The notes under the pieces: generated by a model
Told to the model about the DNA's origin: nothing
The model's input: only the letters and a program-made list of their open reading frames with translations
Databases searched by the model: none
Part shown: piece by piece, positions 10,440-21,335 of the stretch
How the letters are laid out: each line of letters starts with the position of its first letter
Position numbering within the stretch: position 1 is the first letter of the stretch
Assembly (NCBI RefSeq): GCF_000471905.2
Contig: NW_006499705.1
Span: forward strand, 608,202 to 672,201
DNA length: 64,000 nt
Direction: 5' to 3'
Origin: Amborella trichopoda
Taxonomy: Eukaryota; Streptophyta; Magnoliopsida; Amborellales; Amborellaceae
Program-made: the position numbers and the translations under genes

Positions 10440-12381
10440 GTTGACCCTCTTTGGCACTCTTTATCCTTCGATAGACATGTAAGTGGCAAATAAGTAGACA
10501 CTCTAGCGTTCCCTGTCCTTCGAGGGGCAGGTGAACGTCAAAGATTTTTTCCTGAAGTCACGTGGTCAGATGACACACCAACTATCCCTCCAAGTCATTG
10601 CGCTCATCGAGCTCACCCACCTAGGGGATTTTTCCTCCTAGGGGTTTCGGCGTGAGATGTTGATGAGTTACACAAGCTTGAAACTCTAGTTGGATTTTTT
10701 GGCCATGCTGCTTAACTTCAAGGGTTTTGCAGTTCGAAAATTTTTTACCCTGGCATCTTCTTTGATCTCCTCAGGGTTTCCTAAGGCTGTCGATAGGAAA
10801 GGCTTTCTATAGAAAGAGACTTGTTTGGCTGAATCCGAAGTGAGAGACAAAGCATCAATGTGGCAATCGTGTCAAGTACGATACTCATCATGTACGGGTG
10901 TCCAAGCTCATTTGTTTTAAAGACGTTTTAGAAAATTTGAAAATATGGGGAGATTTGAAATAGAACTCGGAGCAAGGACATGTTACGATTTTAACAAAGA
11001 AATTAAAGTTTTTGAAAACACAAAACATATAGTGAAAATTTTGAAAAGGGGAAGATATTTTGAAAACAAGGCTGGTTAGCAGTTTTAACTCCTGCAACCA
11101 TAGAGCCCTCTAAGTAGTTTAACATCATGCAGCGATGGACGGTGTAGTCGGCAGTTATACTCATATGAACGTGGAGTTATTATTATTATTTTTACTGCCC
11201 CTGTTGGGGGGTCGTTTTTCTTTTAAGGTAGGACTTATAGTTTAACCACTCGTGACCCCTTTGGTGGACCCTATGTGAGTGTATCGGATCCTTACTTGAA
11301 TCTTTGGGACGAAGAATCATCAAGTATTTCTCTATCTTCCAACCTAGTTATTGTATTTCAATTCAAAGGAGAGTTCTTTGGAGCTTTCGAGCAAAACGTA
11401 GTTTTGAAAATACAGAATACCGTCCTTAGATGTTCAGAATCTCTTTAGATTTTCGATTTCGTTCCTCCACCACTCACCTTTCGAAGTTTCAAACGATCTA
11501 GGTCCTTAACAATGTTCTGTCAGGCTAATGCTTATTGATTTTTCTTTTAACAGCACTTTGACTCAGGGGAGGAAAAGAAGATGTTTAAAGAGAAAAGACT
11601 TTGGAGAGTACAAGGAAGGAAAGAACTTTTTCTTTTTCATCGCCCCAAGGTCCCTTTTGGGTGATAAGCTTGGTGGTCTTTTTTCCAACGCTTGAGGTTC
11701 CTTTCGGATTTTCAGCCCGTCGGATTTTTATTTTTTATTTTATCGCTCCGGGGTATCTTTCAGGTATTCAGCCCAGTAGTCTTTTTTTTAATGCTTGGGG
11801 TTCCTTTCGGATTTTCAGTTCAGCGGATTTTTTTTATTTTTATTTTGACGAAGAGAACAATGACAAAGGAAGCGGAGGAGGAGGTAGAAGAGTCAAAGGT
11901 GCCCCCCTTTTTTTTTTTAGCAATTCACCTTAAGATCATGTAAGAGATTGATCATCTTTCCCTCCTCCAAGTGGCAGGCAGGTTCTAATATCTGTCTTCC
12001 TATGATTTCCCTTGATCTAGGTTGGCATCCAAAATCTCTTTGACAATGGTTGTTGAATTTTCATTGAACTTTGCCTTTAAACTGCTCCATTTGAACCTTG
12101 ATTTTGGGACTCAAAATCACTCTCAGTTTTCAAATCTTAGCCTTATGTATTGACGGATAGGTTCATTAGGGTTTTCCCGTTAATGGAGTACTTCATGTTA
12201 CATATTAGGCTTTAATGCATTTTGAAGTGTGAGGCATGAATACCTCATTTGGTTATTTGCAAGGGGTGAGTGATCACCCAACTCCTTTTCGATAATCTTT
12301 TTTATTGTAAATTTCGAATTGTTTTCTAGAGGTTAACTCCATGATAGGCTCCTTCTCAGTGCTCGAGCTTAGGTGAGACTC
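10440..12381. other. Non-coding spacer between gag and 3' LTR
   Basis: Belongs to the LTR element. This is where pol would be expected if present. I find no RT, integrase or protease motif on either strand. The content is plain DNA with T-rich patches (11730-11920), where 'gcttggggttcctttcgg' and 'cttgaggttcctttcgga' repeat at about 11690 and 11795. Confidence 0.6.
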
Positions 12382-15300
12382 TCACATAAGAGGAGTGGCT
12401 GAGTTGGTATTAGATGGCCTTACGACATGTTGGGAGTCAACAAAGAAGAGTTCTATCTCATTAGTTGCCCTTATTGTATCCTCTTCATGAAATGAGTTTG
12501 CCCCTATTGTATCCTCTTCATGAGAGGAGTTTGCCCCTATTAAATATTTTGATGGGGTTGCCCCTGCAGGGCTTTTCATTCCGTTGGGAGCTTCTTCACA
12601 TGATGAATTCTCTTGATATGGTGGTGCTTCAGTTATCAGAGTTGTTCTCATGTCGTTAATGACTTTTACAGAGCCTGCCTCTTGAGGAGGTAACATGGTC
12701 GGATTTCCAATATCAAATTCTTGATCCCAGATTGGCAGATTATTCAAGAAATCTTGTGAAGGTGACTCAAGTGAGCCCCTTAGAATGTCTAAAGATTCAA
12801 ACTCTATCAACTCTGATGAAGATGCCAAATCTTTGGGAATAGTGAAATTTGGGCTCTTTGCTTTTCCATATCTATAACTGGGTTTTCTTAGAGAGGTGAC
12901 TCGGTTAAATCTTTTAAGCTTGGCTCCTCATTCCATGTAGGTGGGTTGACGAGGAAGTTTGATGAAGGTGGCCCAGGTGGGCCCCTTAAAATTTCCAAAT
13001 GTTCATATTCTTTTGATATTTGAGGTACTAGCCCCTTGTTTGGAAGCGTAACGGGAGACTTTGGGGTGTTGACCCATTGTTTGGAAGATGATCCCTTCTC
13101 GTTGATCTGGATCACATCAATTTTTGAAACATCGTCCTCATCATATTGATCCTACTTAGATGGGTCGTCAAGGTTTTGAGGTGAAGGGCTTCTTTTTAGT
13201 ACTTGCTCATTTGCCCCCTCACGAGTTATTATCCTAGAATTAAGATTTTTCTTGTCATCCATAACTTCAAAACCGTGGTTGAGCTTATGCTCGAGTTCAT
13301 ATTGCTCTTCAAAACCTTGGTTGAGCTTTTGCCCGAGTTCATATGCCCGAGTTTGATTCGTTGCCACACATGTATGAATCATTTATTGTATTAACTTAAA
13401 AGTACGGGTTGAAGGGTTCATATACCCTAGTGGAACTCTTGATGATGGCGATTTCTTGTGCCATTTTTTGGAGTGTATCTTGGAGTGGAATCCCATATGC
13501 GATATCCGTTTCTTCTCCCCCTTCTTCGGTTATGGGCTTGGAGCTAAGGTCATCCTCACTGCTTTGATCTTGAGTATCCTTAGTCATTAACTCCTGGGTA
13601 AGGTTATGCTCGTTTTGTTCTTCATCTGCTGGACTTTCCAGTTGATTTCTTCTTGTGCTCCAAGTCTTTTGTAGATGTTCTTCGGGTTTGGGCACAACTT
13701 GTGATTCTCCTGAGTTAATCAGGTTAACATCAGAGTTGTTTGTCATCTAGAGTTTCTGGTTTTTCTATGTCATCAACATCTTTCTTTCTGACACGTATCG
13801 TGCCATTATCAATGAGGTCCTGAACTCTATGTCTAAAAGCTCAACATTCCTCAGTGCTATGGGCATAGTTTTGATGCCAATCGCACTATCGAGATGTATC
13901 GCCTCCATGGAAAGGAGGAATCTTGGCTGTTGTCGGTAATTTATGAGCCTTGCCTTGAGCAACTTCTTCATGACATCGATCATAGGCTCATCAATGGGAG
14001 TGAATTCCCTTGGTGTGGAAGTCTGCATTCTCCATGTAATAAAATGAATTTTGGGCTTTTCTTGTGAATGGTTTGCAGAAGGCTTGTTTTTCTTAATCAT
14101 GTTCACCTTTCCTTCTTGAGAAGGTTTTTTGTCTGCGGCTTTGTCTTCCTTGGCTTGCTCATATCGTGATATTCTTTCAAGCATAACATCAAATGAGTAA
14201 GGGACTGCCCCCATACTGAAGAACGTGGCATATTCAGGAGTCATGTTCTCTAATGCTATGCTTACCTTCATAGCTTCAAGAAGTGGAGTTTCAATGACTC
14301 ACATAATGGCCTCTCCGAATCTGGTGATGAATAGGGAAAGAGACTCGCCCAATTTCTGTTTGATGGAAGTTAACTCACCAAGGATGACGTGTCCAGGCCT
14401 TCCTCCCCTATAGCAGGAGGAAAATTGTCTGAACATTTCGTCAAGAGTTGCTTGAGGATTATCCTTCATGAATCTTCGATGCCACATCAAGGGTTCTTCT
14501 GATAAGCTATACGACAACATGACCTTAAGTTGGTTGGGTCGGTCTTACAGTGTGTGGACCATCAATAAGTAGGCGTTGATGTGTGCCTAAGGATCCCCTT
14601 TCCCTGAAAGTCTGTTTCTGAACTGTGGTATCACAAACCTCACTGGTAGATCTTCTAGATGTCCTAGAAATTTTTGTACATAAGCTTTAGGAGTTGAGAA
14701 TCCCATATTCCCATTTTCTCTAAAGAGTCTTGGAGGTGTTTTATACGAGCGAATTGAGCCGTCGTTGTAGCTGTGAGCTGGCTCGGTTGTATGGTTTGTT
14801 GAAAATGTTTTTGCGGTATGGGATTCATATGAACTGGCTATTGGGACCATGTAGCGGGTTGCCCAAAGGACTGAGCCTGATGAATGTATTGAACTTGATG
14901 TGCTGGTTGTTGGCCTGTAGACTCATCCGAATTGAATTGGGTTAGAGTATACCCATTACTCGGAGGTTGCGCAACTTGGCCATGCAAGGGGGCCTGAAGG
15001 ATAGAATCACCACTTAATTGGAATGGACGATTCAAGTTGCTATGACGACTAGACCTTTGACCTTGGGCGGCTAGGCCTACCTGACCTTGACTTTGATTGG
15101 ATGATCTATCCTTAGGGTTAGGGTACTCTCTGGCCTCAACACTAGACTGAAAGAGTGAAAGAATGCCATAACTACTGTTAGAGAGAGTCTGTCCTCTAAG
15201 TAGTCTTGGGCTCGAGTGATGATTAGAACTAGACTCTTGGCTCGTAGTGGGTTGGATTGGCAGGCTAACATCTCTGGGATTATCCTGGTTTGAGCCAAAA

Positions 15301-15919
15301 TGTTGGGCTTGGCTTATGGCTTGAGCTTTTGACCTGACTTTCTTAGATTGAGTGCGCTGGATGGTGTATCCTCTATCTAGCAGGTCTTGAAAGCATGCAC
15401 TTTAGGGATGTCTTTATATCGAGTTAGGTCAAAACCCTGATCTTTACTGGCGATGGGTTGCTTGGATAGACTTTCCCTAGTTGTACGTGAACCCATTCGC
15501 CCACTCAATGGCGGGTTGCCAAGACTGAAATGTTGGGTTGCTAATTGACCATTGGGGTTCACACGGCTGAGATCGGTTGACTCAGAGATTTGGGCCGGGG
15601 CCTTATTCTTGTTGTGCCGACTGGATTTGAGGTTAACCCCTATGTCTTGGAGGATTGCCCCCACCTCCCCTTGACTGTTCAAGGAGTTACGAACCTTATC
15701 AACCTGTTGGCTCGTGACTTCTAAATGGTGGCCTTGAAGGTGGCTTGGACGACTAGGTTTGCTTCCATGTGGGTTGAGATTCGACTCATTGACACGAGTG
15801 TTATGAAGGATTTGTGAGGGAGCACTGTGACGGTGCCTCTCGGACTGACTAGGTTCTCTGGATCTAGACTGAGCTGGGGCCATGGGGTTGGACCTTGCTC
15901 TGCTATGATTCTGGGTCAT
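12382..15919 (-). pseudogene. gag-like region of the LTR element (decayed)
   Basis: Read from high to low coordinates. The first part is rich in Q, N, S and R with little order. Next comes the retrotransposon gag domain (about 14300-14850) with WHRRFMKDNP, DEMFRQFSSCYRG and GELTSIKQKLGESLSLFITR, the pattern of plant Ty3/gypsy gag. Then follows an ERISRYEQAKEDKAADKK stretch, and an acidic, low-complexity tail. A 33-bp tandem repeat lies near 12468-12540. The reading is interrupted about half a dozen times. It is treated as a fossil. Confidence 0.75.
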
Positions 15920-16520
15920 GATTCCTAGACTTAGTGAGATCTAGACTCGACGCCTCAGGGTAGACTAGTCTGACTCTAGGGCAAAACCCTAACTAAGATC
16001 TAGGCTAGGACTAGACTGGATGAAACTTGCTAGACTTGATGGGTTTTTGTTTGAATCCTGAACTAGGGTAAGCCTAGTCTAGCTTTAGAGGAAACTCTAG
16101 GCTTACACTTATGCTAGAACCTAGACTAAGACCTAAACTAGATGGGTACGAGTCTCTGCTCGGACCAAGAGTGAGTTTGGGTTCGGACATTCGGATCTGG
16201 ACTGAGCTGGGTGCAAGTTAGGGCTTGAACCAAGAGGGTTTTGAAGATTCGATCGGGTGTGGACCCGGACTGGATCAAGGTTGGTTTTGGCACGAGCCCT
16301 TGGCTTGGACCAAAAGGAGGCCTAGGTTCGGACCTGGGTGTGAACCTGGTTCAAACCTCGGCCTGGTTGAGTATAAGCTTGAACTTGGACCCAGAGAGTT
16401 TAGCTTTGACTAAAAGGAGATCCGGACAGCACACAAAAACTTTTGTCCTAGATTATAGGTAGGCTTGGCTTGAGAGTGGGTTCCTAACTATTGAAATGTG
16501 GCTAGGCTGATATAGGTCCC

Positions 16521-17309
16521 NNNNNNNNNNNNNNNNNNNNNNNNNNNNNNNNNNNNNNNNNNNNNNNNNNNNNNNNNNNNNNNNNNNNNNNNNNNNNNNN
16601 NNNNNNNNNNNNNNNNNNNNNNNNNNNNNNNNNNNNNNNNNNNNNNNNNNNNNNNNNNNNNNNNNNNNNNNNNNNNNNNNNNNNNNNNNNNNNNNNNNNN
16701 NNNNNNNNNNNNNNNNNNNNNNNNNNNNNNNNNNNNNNNNNNNNNNNNNNNNNNNNNNNNNNNNNNNNNNNNNNNNNNNNNNNNNNNNNNNNNNNNNNNN
16801 NNNNNNNNNNNNNNNNNNNNNNNNNNNNNNNNNNNNNNNNNNNNNNNNNNNNNNNNNNNNNNNNNNNNNNNNNNNNNNNNNNNNNNNNNNNNNNNNNNNN
16901 NNNNNNNNNNNNNNNNNNNNNNNNNNNNNNNNNNNNNNNNNNNNNNNNNNNNNNNNNNNNNNNNNNNNNNNNNNNNNNNNNNNNNNNNNNNNNNNNNNNN
17001 NNNNNNNNNNNNNNNNNNNNNNNNNNNNNNNNNNNNNNNNNNNNNNNNNNNNNNNNNNNNNNNNNNNNNNNNNNNNNNNNNNNNNNNNNNNNNNNNNNNN
17101 NNNNNNNNNNNNNNNNNNNNNNNNNNNNNNNNNNNNNNNNNNNNNNNNNNNNNNNNNNNNNNNNNNNNNNNNNNNNNNNNNNNNNNNNNNNNNNNNNNNN
17201 NNNNNNNNNNNNNNNNNNNNNNNNNNNNNNNNNNNNNNNNNNNNNNNNNNNNNNNNNNNNNNNNNNNNNNNNNNNNNNNNNNNNNNNNNNNNNNNNNNNN
17301 NNNNNNNNN
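16521..17309. other. Assembly gap (789 N)
   Basis: Run of N inside the LTR element, between the gag-like region and the 5' LTR leader. The true length is unknown. Confidence 0.99.
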
Positions 17310-18240
17310 AGATGCCTAAAAAATTTGTTGATTTTTTTTTAAATTTTTTTTATTATTTTAAGATAAAAATAGCTAAAGATACCCCCTTTTTTTTTTAGTG
17401 GATAAGAAAGATGGCCTCAAATACTCACTCCTTTTTCTTTTCTTTTTTTTCGATATAGAATGACCTTAAAAAAGACAAAACAATTTTTCACAAAAATGAT
17501 TTTTTTTTTTTGAAACAAAAAGACTTCCAAGAAAAAAAGTTTATTCTTAATAAAAAAAAATTTTTAAAATGAGAAAGGTCTTTAAAGGTTTTTTTTTTTT
17601 AGCAAGATGCCCTTAAAAGATTTTTTTTTTTTCTAAAAAGAAAGTGGCGTAAAAAAAAGAAATTTTTAGCAAAAGAGTTTTTTTTTTTGTAACCAAATAA
17701 GCTTTAAGATTTTTTTTTTTCTTGCAGATCAAATTTCCTTTTTTTAGAAATGAGAAAGGCCTTAATTTTTTTTTTTGGAAAACAAATCACTTTAAAAAAA
17801 AATAAAAAAATTTATCTCTCTCACGCCCTTAAAACTTTCTCTCTCTCACGATCCTTTATTTATTTATTTTCGTTATTTTCTCTCAATCTCCTTTCTAAAG
17901 ATTTTTTTTCCCTACTTTCTCTCAATCTCTTTTCCTTATTTTTTCTCCCTGTTTTCTCTCAAACTTCTTCCCTCCCCCCCCCTTTTTTTTTTGCCTGTTT
18001 TCTTTCGATCTCCCTCCCAAGATCTTTCTCTCAATTTCCTTTCCCTATTTCTTCTCCTTTTTTTCTCTCAATCCCCTTTCCCTATTTCTTCTCCTTTTTT
18101 TCTCTCAATCCCCTTTCCATATTTCTTCTCCTTTTTTTCTCTCAATCCCCGTTCCCTATTTCTTCTCCTTTTTTTCTCTCCATCTCCCCCTTCTTTATCC
18201 GGCTCTATCTAAATCTTCCATAAATTTCTCTCAAGGGATT
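17310..18240. repeat. T-rich leader with 37-bp tandem array
   Basis: Within the LTR element, between 5' LTR and gag. It has many T homopolymers of 9-12 bases, then four near-perfect 37-bp units at 18028-18064, 18065-18101, 18102-18138 and 18139-18175 (start ctctcaatcccctttcc). Open frames here (17750-18223) are low-complexity by-products. Confidence 0.8.
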
Positions 18241-19060
18241 AGTTGCTATCTTAACAACTCATACACCTCCTCCTACTTAATATGAAGTCACGCACTATGG
18301 ATATAAAAAATTGTCCCGTGAATATCAAACAAGATTAAAATTGGTAACAAAATCCCATTAATATCAAAGAAGATTAAAATTGGTAACCATTTACAAAAAT
18401 CAATTCCATAGAACGGAAAGATGGTTTTTTTTTCTTCTTTTTTAATAAAATAATTCTCAGCAAGAGACAGGAAATTTGAATGCGAACAAAGCTGATCTAA
18501 CCAAATTGTAAGCACCAGAAAGCAACAACAAAAATAATCTAGCAATGTCATATGCACCAAAAAGTAATATATGTAAAAAAAAATGCACAGGCTTTATCCA
18601 TCCAAATCATAAGCAACGGAGAGCATGGATTTCTTTCGGACAGAGACGATGAGGATGTCACAACAAAGAAATCCACACAAATGAATAAAATAAATAAATA
18701 AACAAGTAAATAAATCTAGAGGAGAGATTCAATGAAAGTGGGAATGGTGATAGTGGTGCATACTATGAACCCGTTCCCAAAACAGAAAAGAAACGCCTTT
18801 TAAAAATCCCAAAATGGTTTTTTTTTTTTACTGACAAGCAGATAAACAAAAAAAAAAAAAAAGTTATGAGAAAGAAATAAAATGAGATTTTCTTATGGAA
18901 ATAGATTTTTTTTTCTCTTTCTTTCTTTCTTTCTTTGTCTTTAAAAAAAAAAAAAAAAACGGCCCTCAAAAGGAGATCGTGGGCTGTTTTTATTTTATTT
19001 TTTATTTTTATTTTTTCGTGAACGGATCTAGTTCGAAATGCCCCAAGGTGGGCGTCAAAC

Positions 19061-19942
19061 TGTTTATAGTGCAAAATCAAAGAGATCTTCAGAGGAAGAT
19101 CCCTCATATCTGAATACCACAAACTGATTTTAAAAATAGATGACAGAGAATGTGAGGAAAATCAAATTCTGATCTGAGGCCAGATCCGCCTTGAAACGAG
19201 TGGATCTGTTCTCAGATCAGTGCCAGCGCCAGCATTGATCCGAATATAAAACATGAAATAAAAAGCAATAAAAACTAATCTAATCTAATTAAAATGAAAT
19301 AAAAGCATAAAATAAATAATAAAAGAGTAAAAAACGATACCGAACTGGACCGGATGGCCCGGGACTCTCGAGCCTTCTGGGGCTCACCCGTATCAGAACC
19401 GATCCTCTTTTGTCTCTCTGAGTCGGATGTTCATCAGAAAGTCTCTGGTTGAAGAAGGGTAGTTGTGCCCTAAGGGTAGATCTAGGGTGGTTGTGTCCTA
19501 GGTCTAGGTTTTCTCAGACTTAGGTTTTTCCTTAGAAGGTTCGGGTTCCTGAAGCAGTTTCTAGGGGTTTTCTCTCATGAGGCTCGGGTTCCTTAAGCAG
19601 TTTCTAGGGGTTTTCTCTTAGGAGGCTCGGGTTCCTGACGTAGTTTCTGGGTTTCTGTTCTCTCGTGTAACTCTCTCTGCTTTTTTATTTTTTCTCTGAT
19701 CTCTATTTGTTTTCTTCCCTAGGGTTCTAGTCTATCAGATTTTGATCTCTATCTGCTCTCTCCTAGGGTTTGGCCTCTCTCCGTCATTTTTCCAAATGAC
19801 CAGGAAAAGAGGGTTTATAGGGGAGGATATACTAATATAACATATACGTACTTATCCAAAAAAATGGGTTTACTACGTTAGGAGTGATCCTAAGGGTTCA
19901 GGAAACCACAGAATTTGCCAGATTTAAAATGGGGTGTCTACA
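19061..19942 (-). repeat. 5' LTR of the gag-only element
   Basis: About 882 bp; partner of 9594-10439. On the minus strand it starts TGTAGACACCCCATTTT and ends CACTATAAACA. The sequence directly inside (minus strand, 19060 downward) reads GTTTGACGCCCACCTTGGGG, which resembles the primer-binding-site neighbourhood of plant Ty3/gypsy elements; I could not assign the tRNA. Confidence 0.85.
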
Positions 19943-19947
19943 CGTCT
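19943..19947. repeat. Target-site duplication, right (CGTCT)
   Basis: Exact partner of 9589-9593. Confidence 0.75.
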
Positions 19948-20340
19948 AACCCTCTTTCTCCCATCCATTCTCTTGTCTGCCCCTCTCTCCCTCTCGTTTA
20001 GAGCTCAGACTTGCACATTAGGTGGGTCCACTTCTTTACTCTCTACTCTGTCATCTCCTTTATTCCCTCACCTCCCCATAGAGCCCAGACCCACACCAAA
20101 GGCCGGTCCATCCATCTGTCATCTCTTCTTACTCTCTCTTGTCCTAATCACCAACATAAGAGACCCAGACCCGGGCCATAAGCGGGTCCATCCTCCCTTA
20201 ATCCCTGCTCTCTTTTTCTCTTACTTTAAATATTGCTCTCTCTCTCTAACCCATATATCCATCTCTCATTTATGCTTTTTATTTTTTCTTTATTTGGTTA
20301 TTCCTTTATATTCTTCTCTTATTCATTGATTCTCTCACCT
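19948..20340 (+). repeat. CT-rich minisatellite, right part
   Basis: The array of 8945-9588 continues after the inserted LTR element: CTCTCT runs alternate with words such as 'cagacttgcacattaggtgg', 'cagacccacaccaaagg' and 'cagacccgggccataagcgg' near 20008, 20088 and 20166. This independently supports the insertion site. Confidence 0.75.
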
Positions 20341-21335
20341 CTCGAGCACTCAATTTGGTCTTTTTGAGATAGGGCCCTATTAACCATAAGCTCGTACAAT
20401 GTAGTCAAGTTATAAGAGACATTGATTCTCTTACACTTGGTCGCTCGAATTGAGGTCATCATAAGTCAGCTTTTCTTAGAGTTCTAACAATTTTACTACT
20501 CTAACTACCGAGTCACACAATGTTTAGGTTGTGAGGGGCATCCATCTCTCTCTTTCTCACTTTCTTCTCTCCCTTGATCACTTTTTGGGGGTTCTTTGGG
20601 TTAGTGACATAGTTAACTCCACTTTCCAAATCCTTCAGGTACCAAGGTTTCGAGCCTGATACTCGTCCTTGTCTTCGGTAATACCTCTTTGGAGAGGTTA
20701 TGCGGGGAGGCTGCCCAATTTTTGGGTCACCCTTTTACTTATTTTACTTCATCATCTTCTTCTTCTTCTCACCTCTAAACTAGAACTATTTCTTCTCTTT
20801 CTTACTTATTGCTCTTACCACTCTACCCCCAAAACTAGAACTATTAACAAAGCACGTCAGAGATGAGTTCACTTTAAGTGGATTTCATTTGCAATTTTTC
20901 AGTGAGAGTCCAGGTGAGGTGTCGAGTTTAGGGAGGGGGCCGAATTCAAACCATGCTATTGGATAGCTAGAGGGCTTTTGTTCACTGATATAAGAGGGTA
21001 GTAGCCCGAGTGTATCCTATAAACTCAAAAACGATGAGGTAGGTACTTGAGTCCACCTCTTCATCGTTTTAAAATCCTCTCACTGTTGGAAATACCCATC
21101 CGCACATGGCACACGAGGCGCACATGTGCACGCGAGGTCAAGCGGTTGTCCAATAGGGGGTCAATCGAACCAAAGTCCCCAAGGAAGCCCGAGCGAGGTA
21201 GATCCAAGGCCAACCAATGGCAGCTATTGGTATTTGGGGTGGGATTTGATAAAGCCCATCTTAAACAAGTTATATGAATTTATCCTCACATCCAACTCGA
21301 CAATACCTACTCCCTCCTTGGTACTAGAGAAACAA
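20341..21335. other. Unassigned sequence, possibly old LTR remainder
   Basis: No gene recognised. The stretch may belong with 6967-8520 to the element that hosted the minisatellite. It has a TTC-rich patch at 20748-20770 and no convincing open frame. Short frames at 20669-20866 and 21047-21350 lack domains. Confidence 0.3.

Larger units (their letters stand above)
9594..19942 (-). mobile_element. LTR retrotransposon, gag-only (TR-GAG type)
   Basis: A complete unit on the minus strand: 5' LTR (19061-19942), leader with T-rich and 37-bp repeats, a 789-base assembly gap, gag-like region (15919 down to 12382), non-coding spacer, and 3' LTR (9594-10439). It is flanked by CGTCT on both sides. No protease, integrase, reverse transcriptase or RNase H could be recognised, and the gap lies upstream of gag, where pol is not expected. 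That fits non-autonomous TR-GAG elements, moved by the enzymes of a Ty3/gypsy relative. By eye the LTRs differ at about 9% over the first 480 bases, so the insertion is old: a few million years at grass-like rates, several times more in slow woody lineages. The gag region is decayed. Confidence 0.8.

Noticed and set aside
11601-11943. Two overlapping plus-strand frames of 83 and 110 codons
   Set aside because: Opposite in strand to the LTR element's gag and made largely of T-rich DNA; no domain.
17750-18223. Open frame of 157 codons, Phe/Ser/Leu-rich
   Set aside because: Translation of T-rich DNA and of the 37-bp tandem array inside the LTR element.
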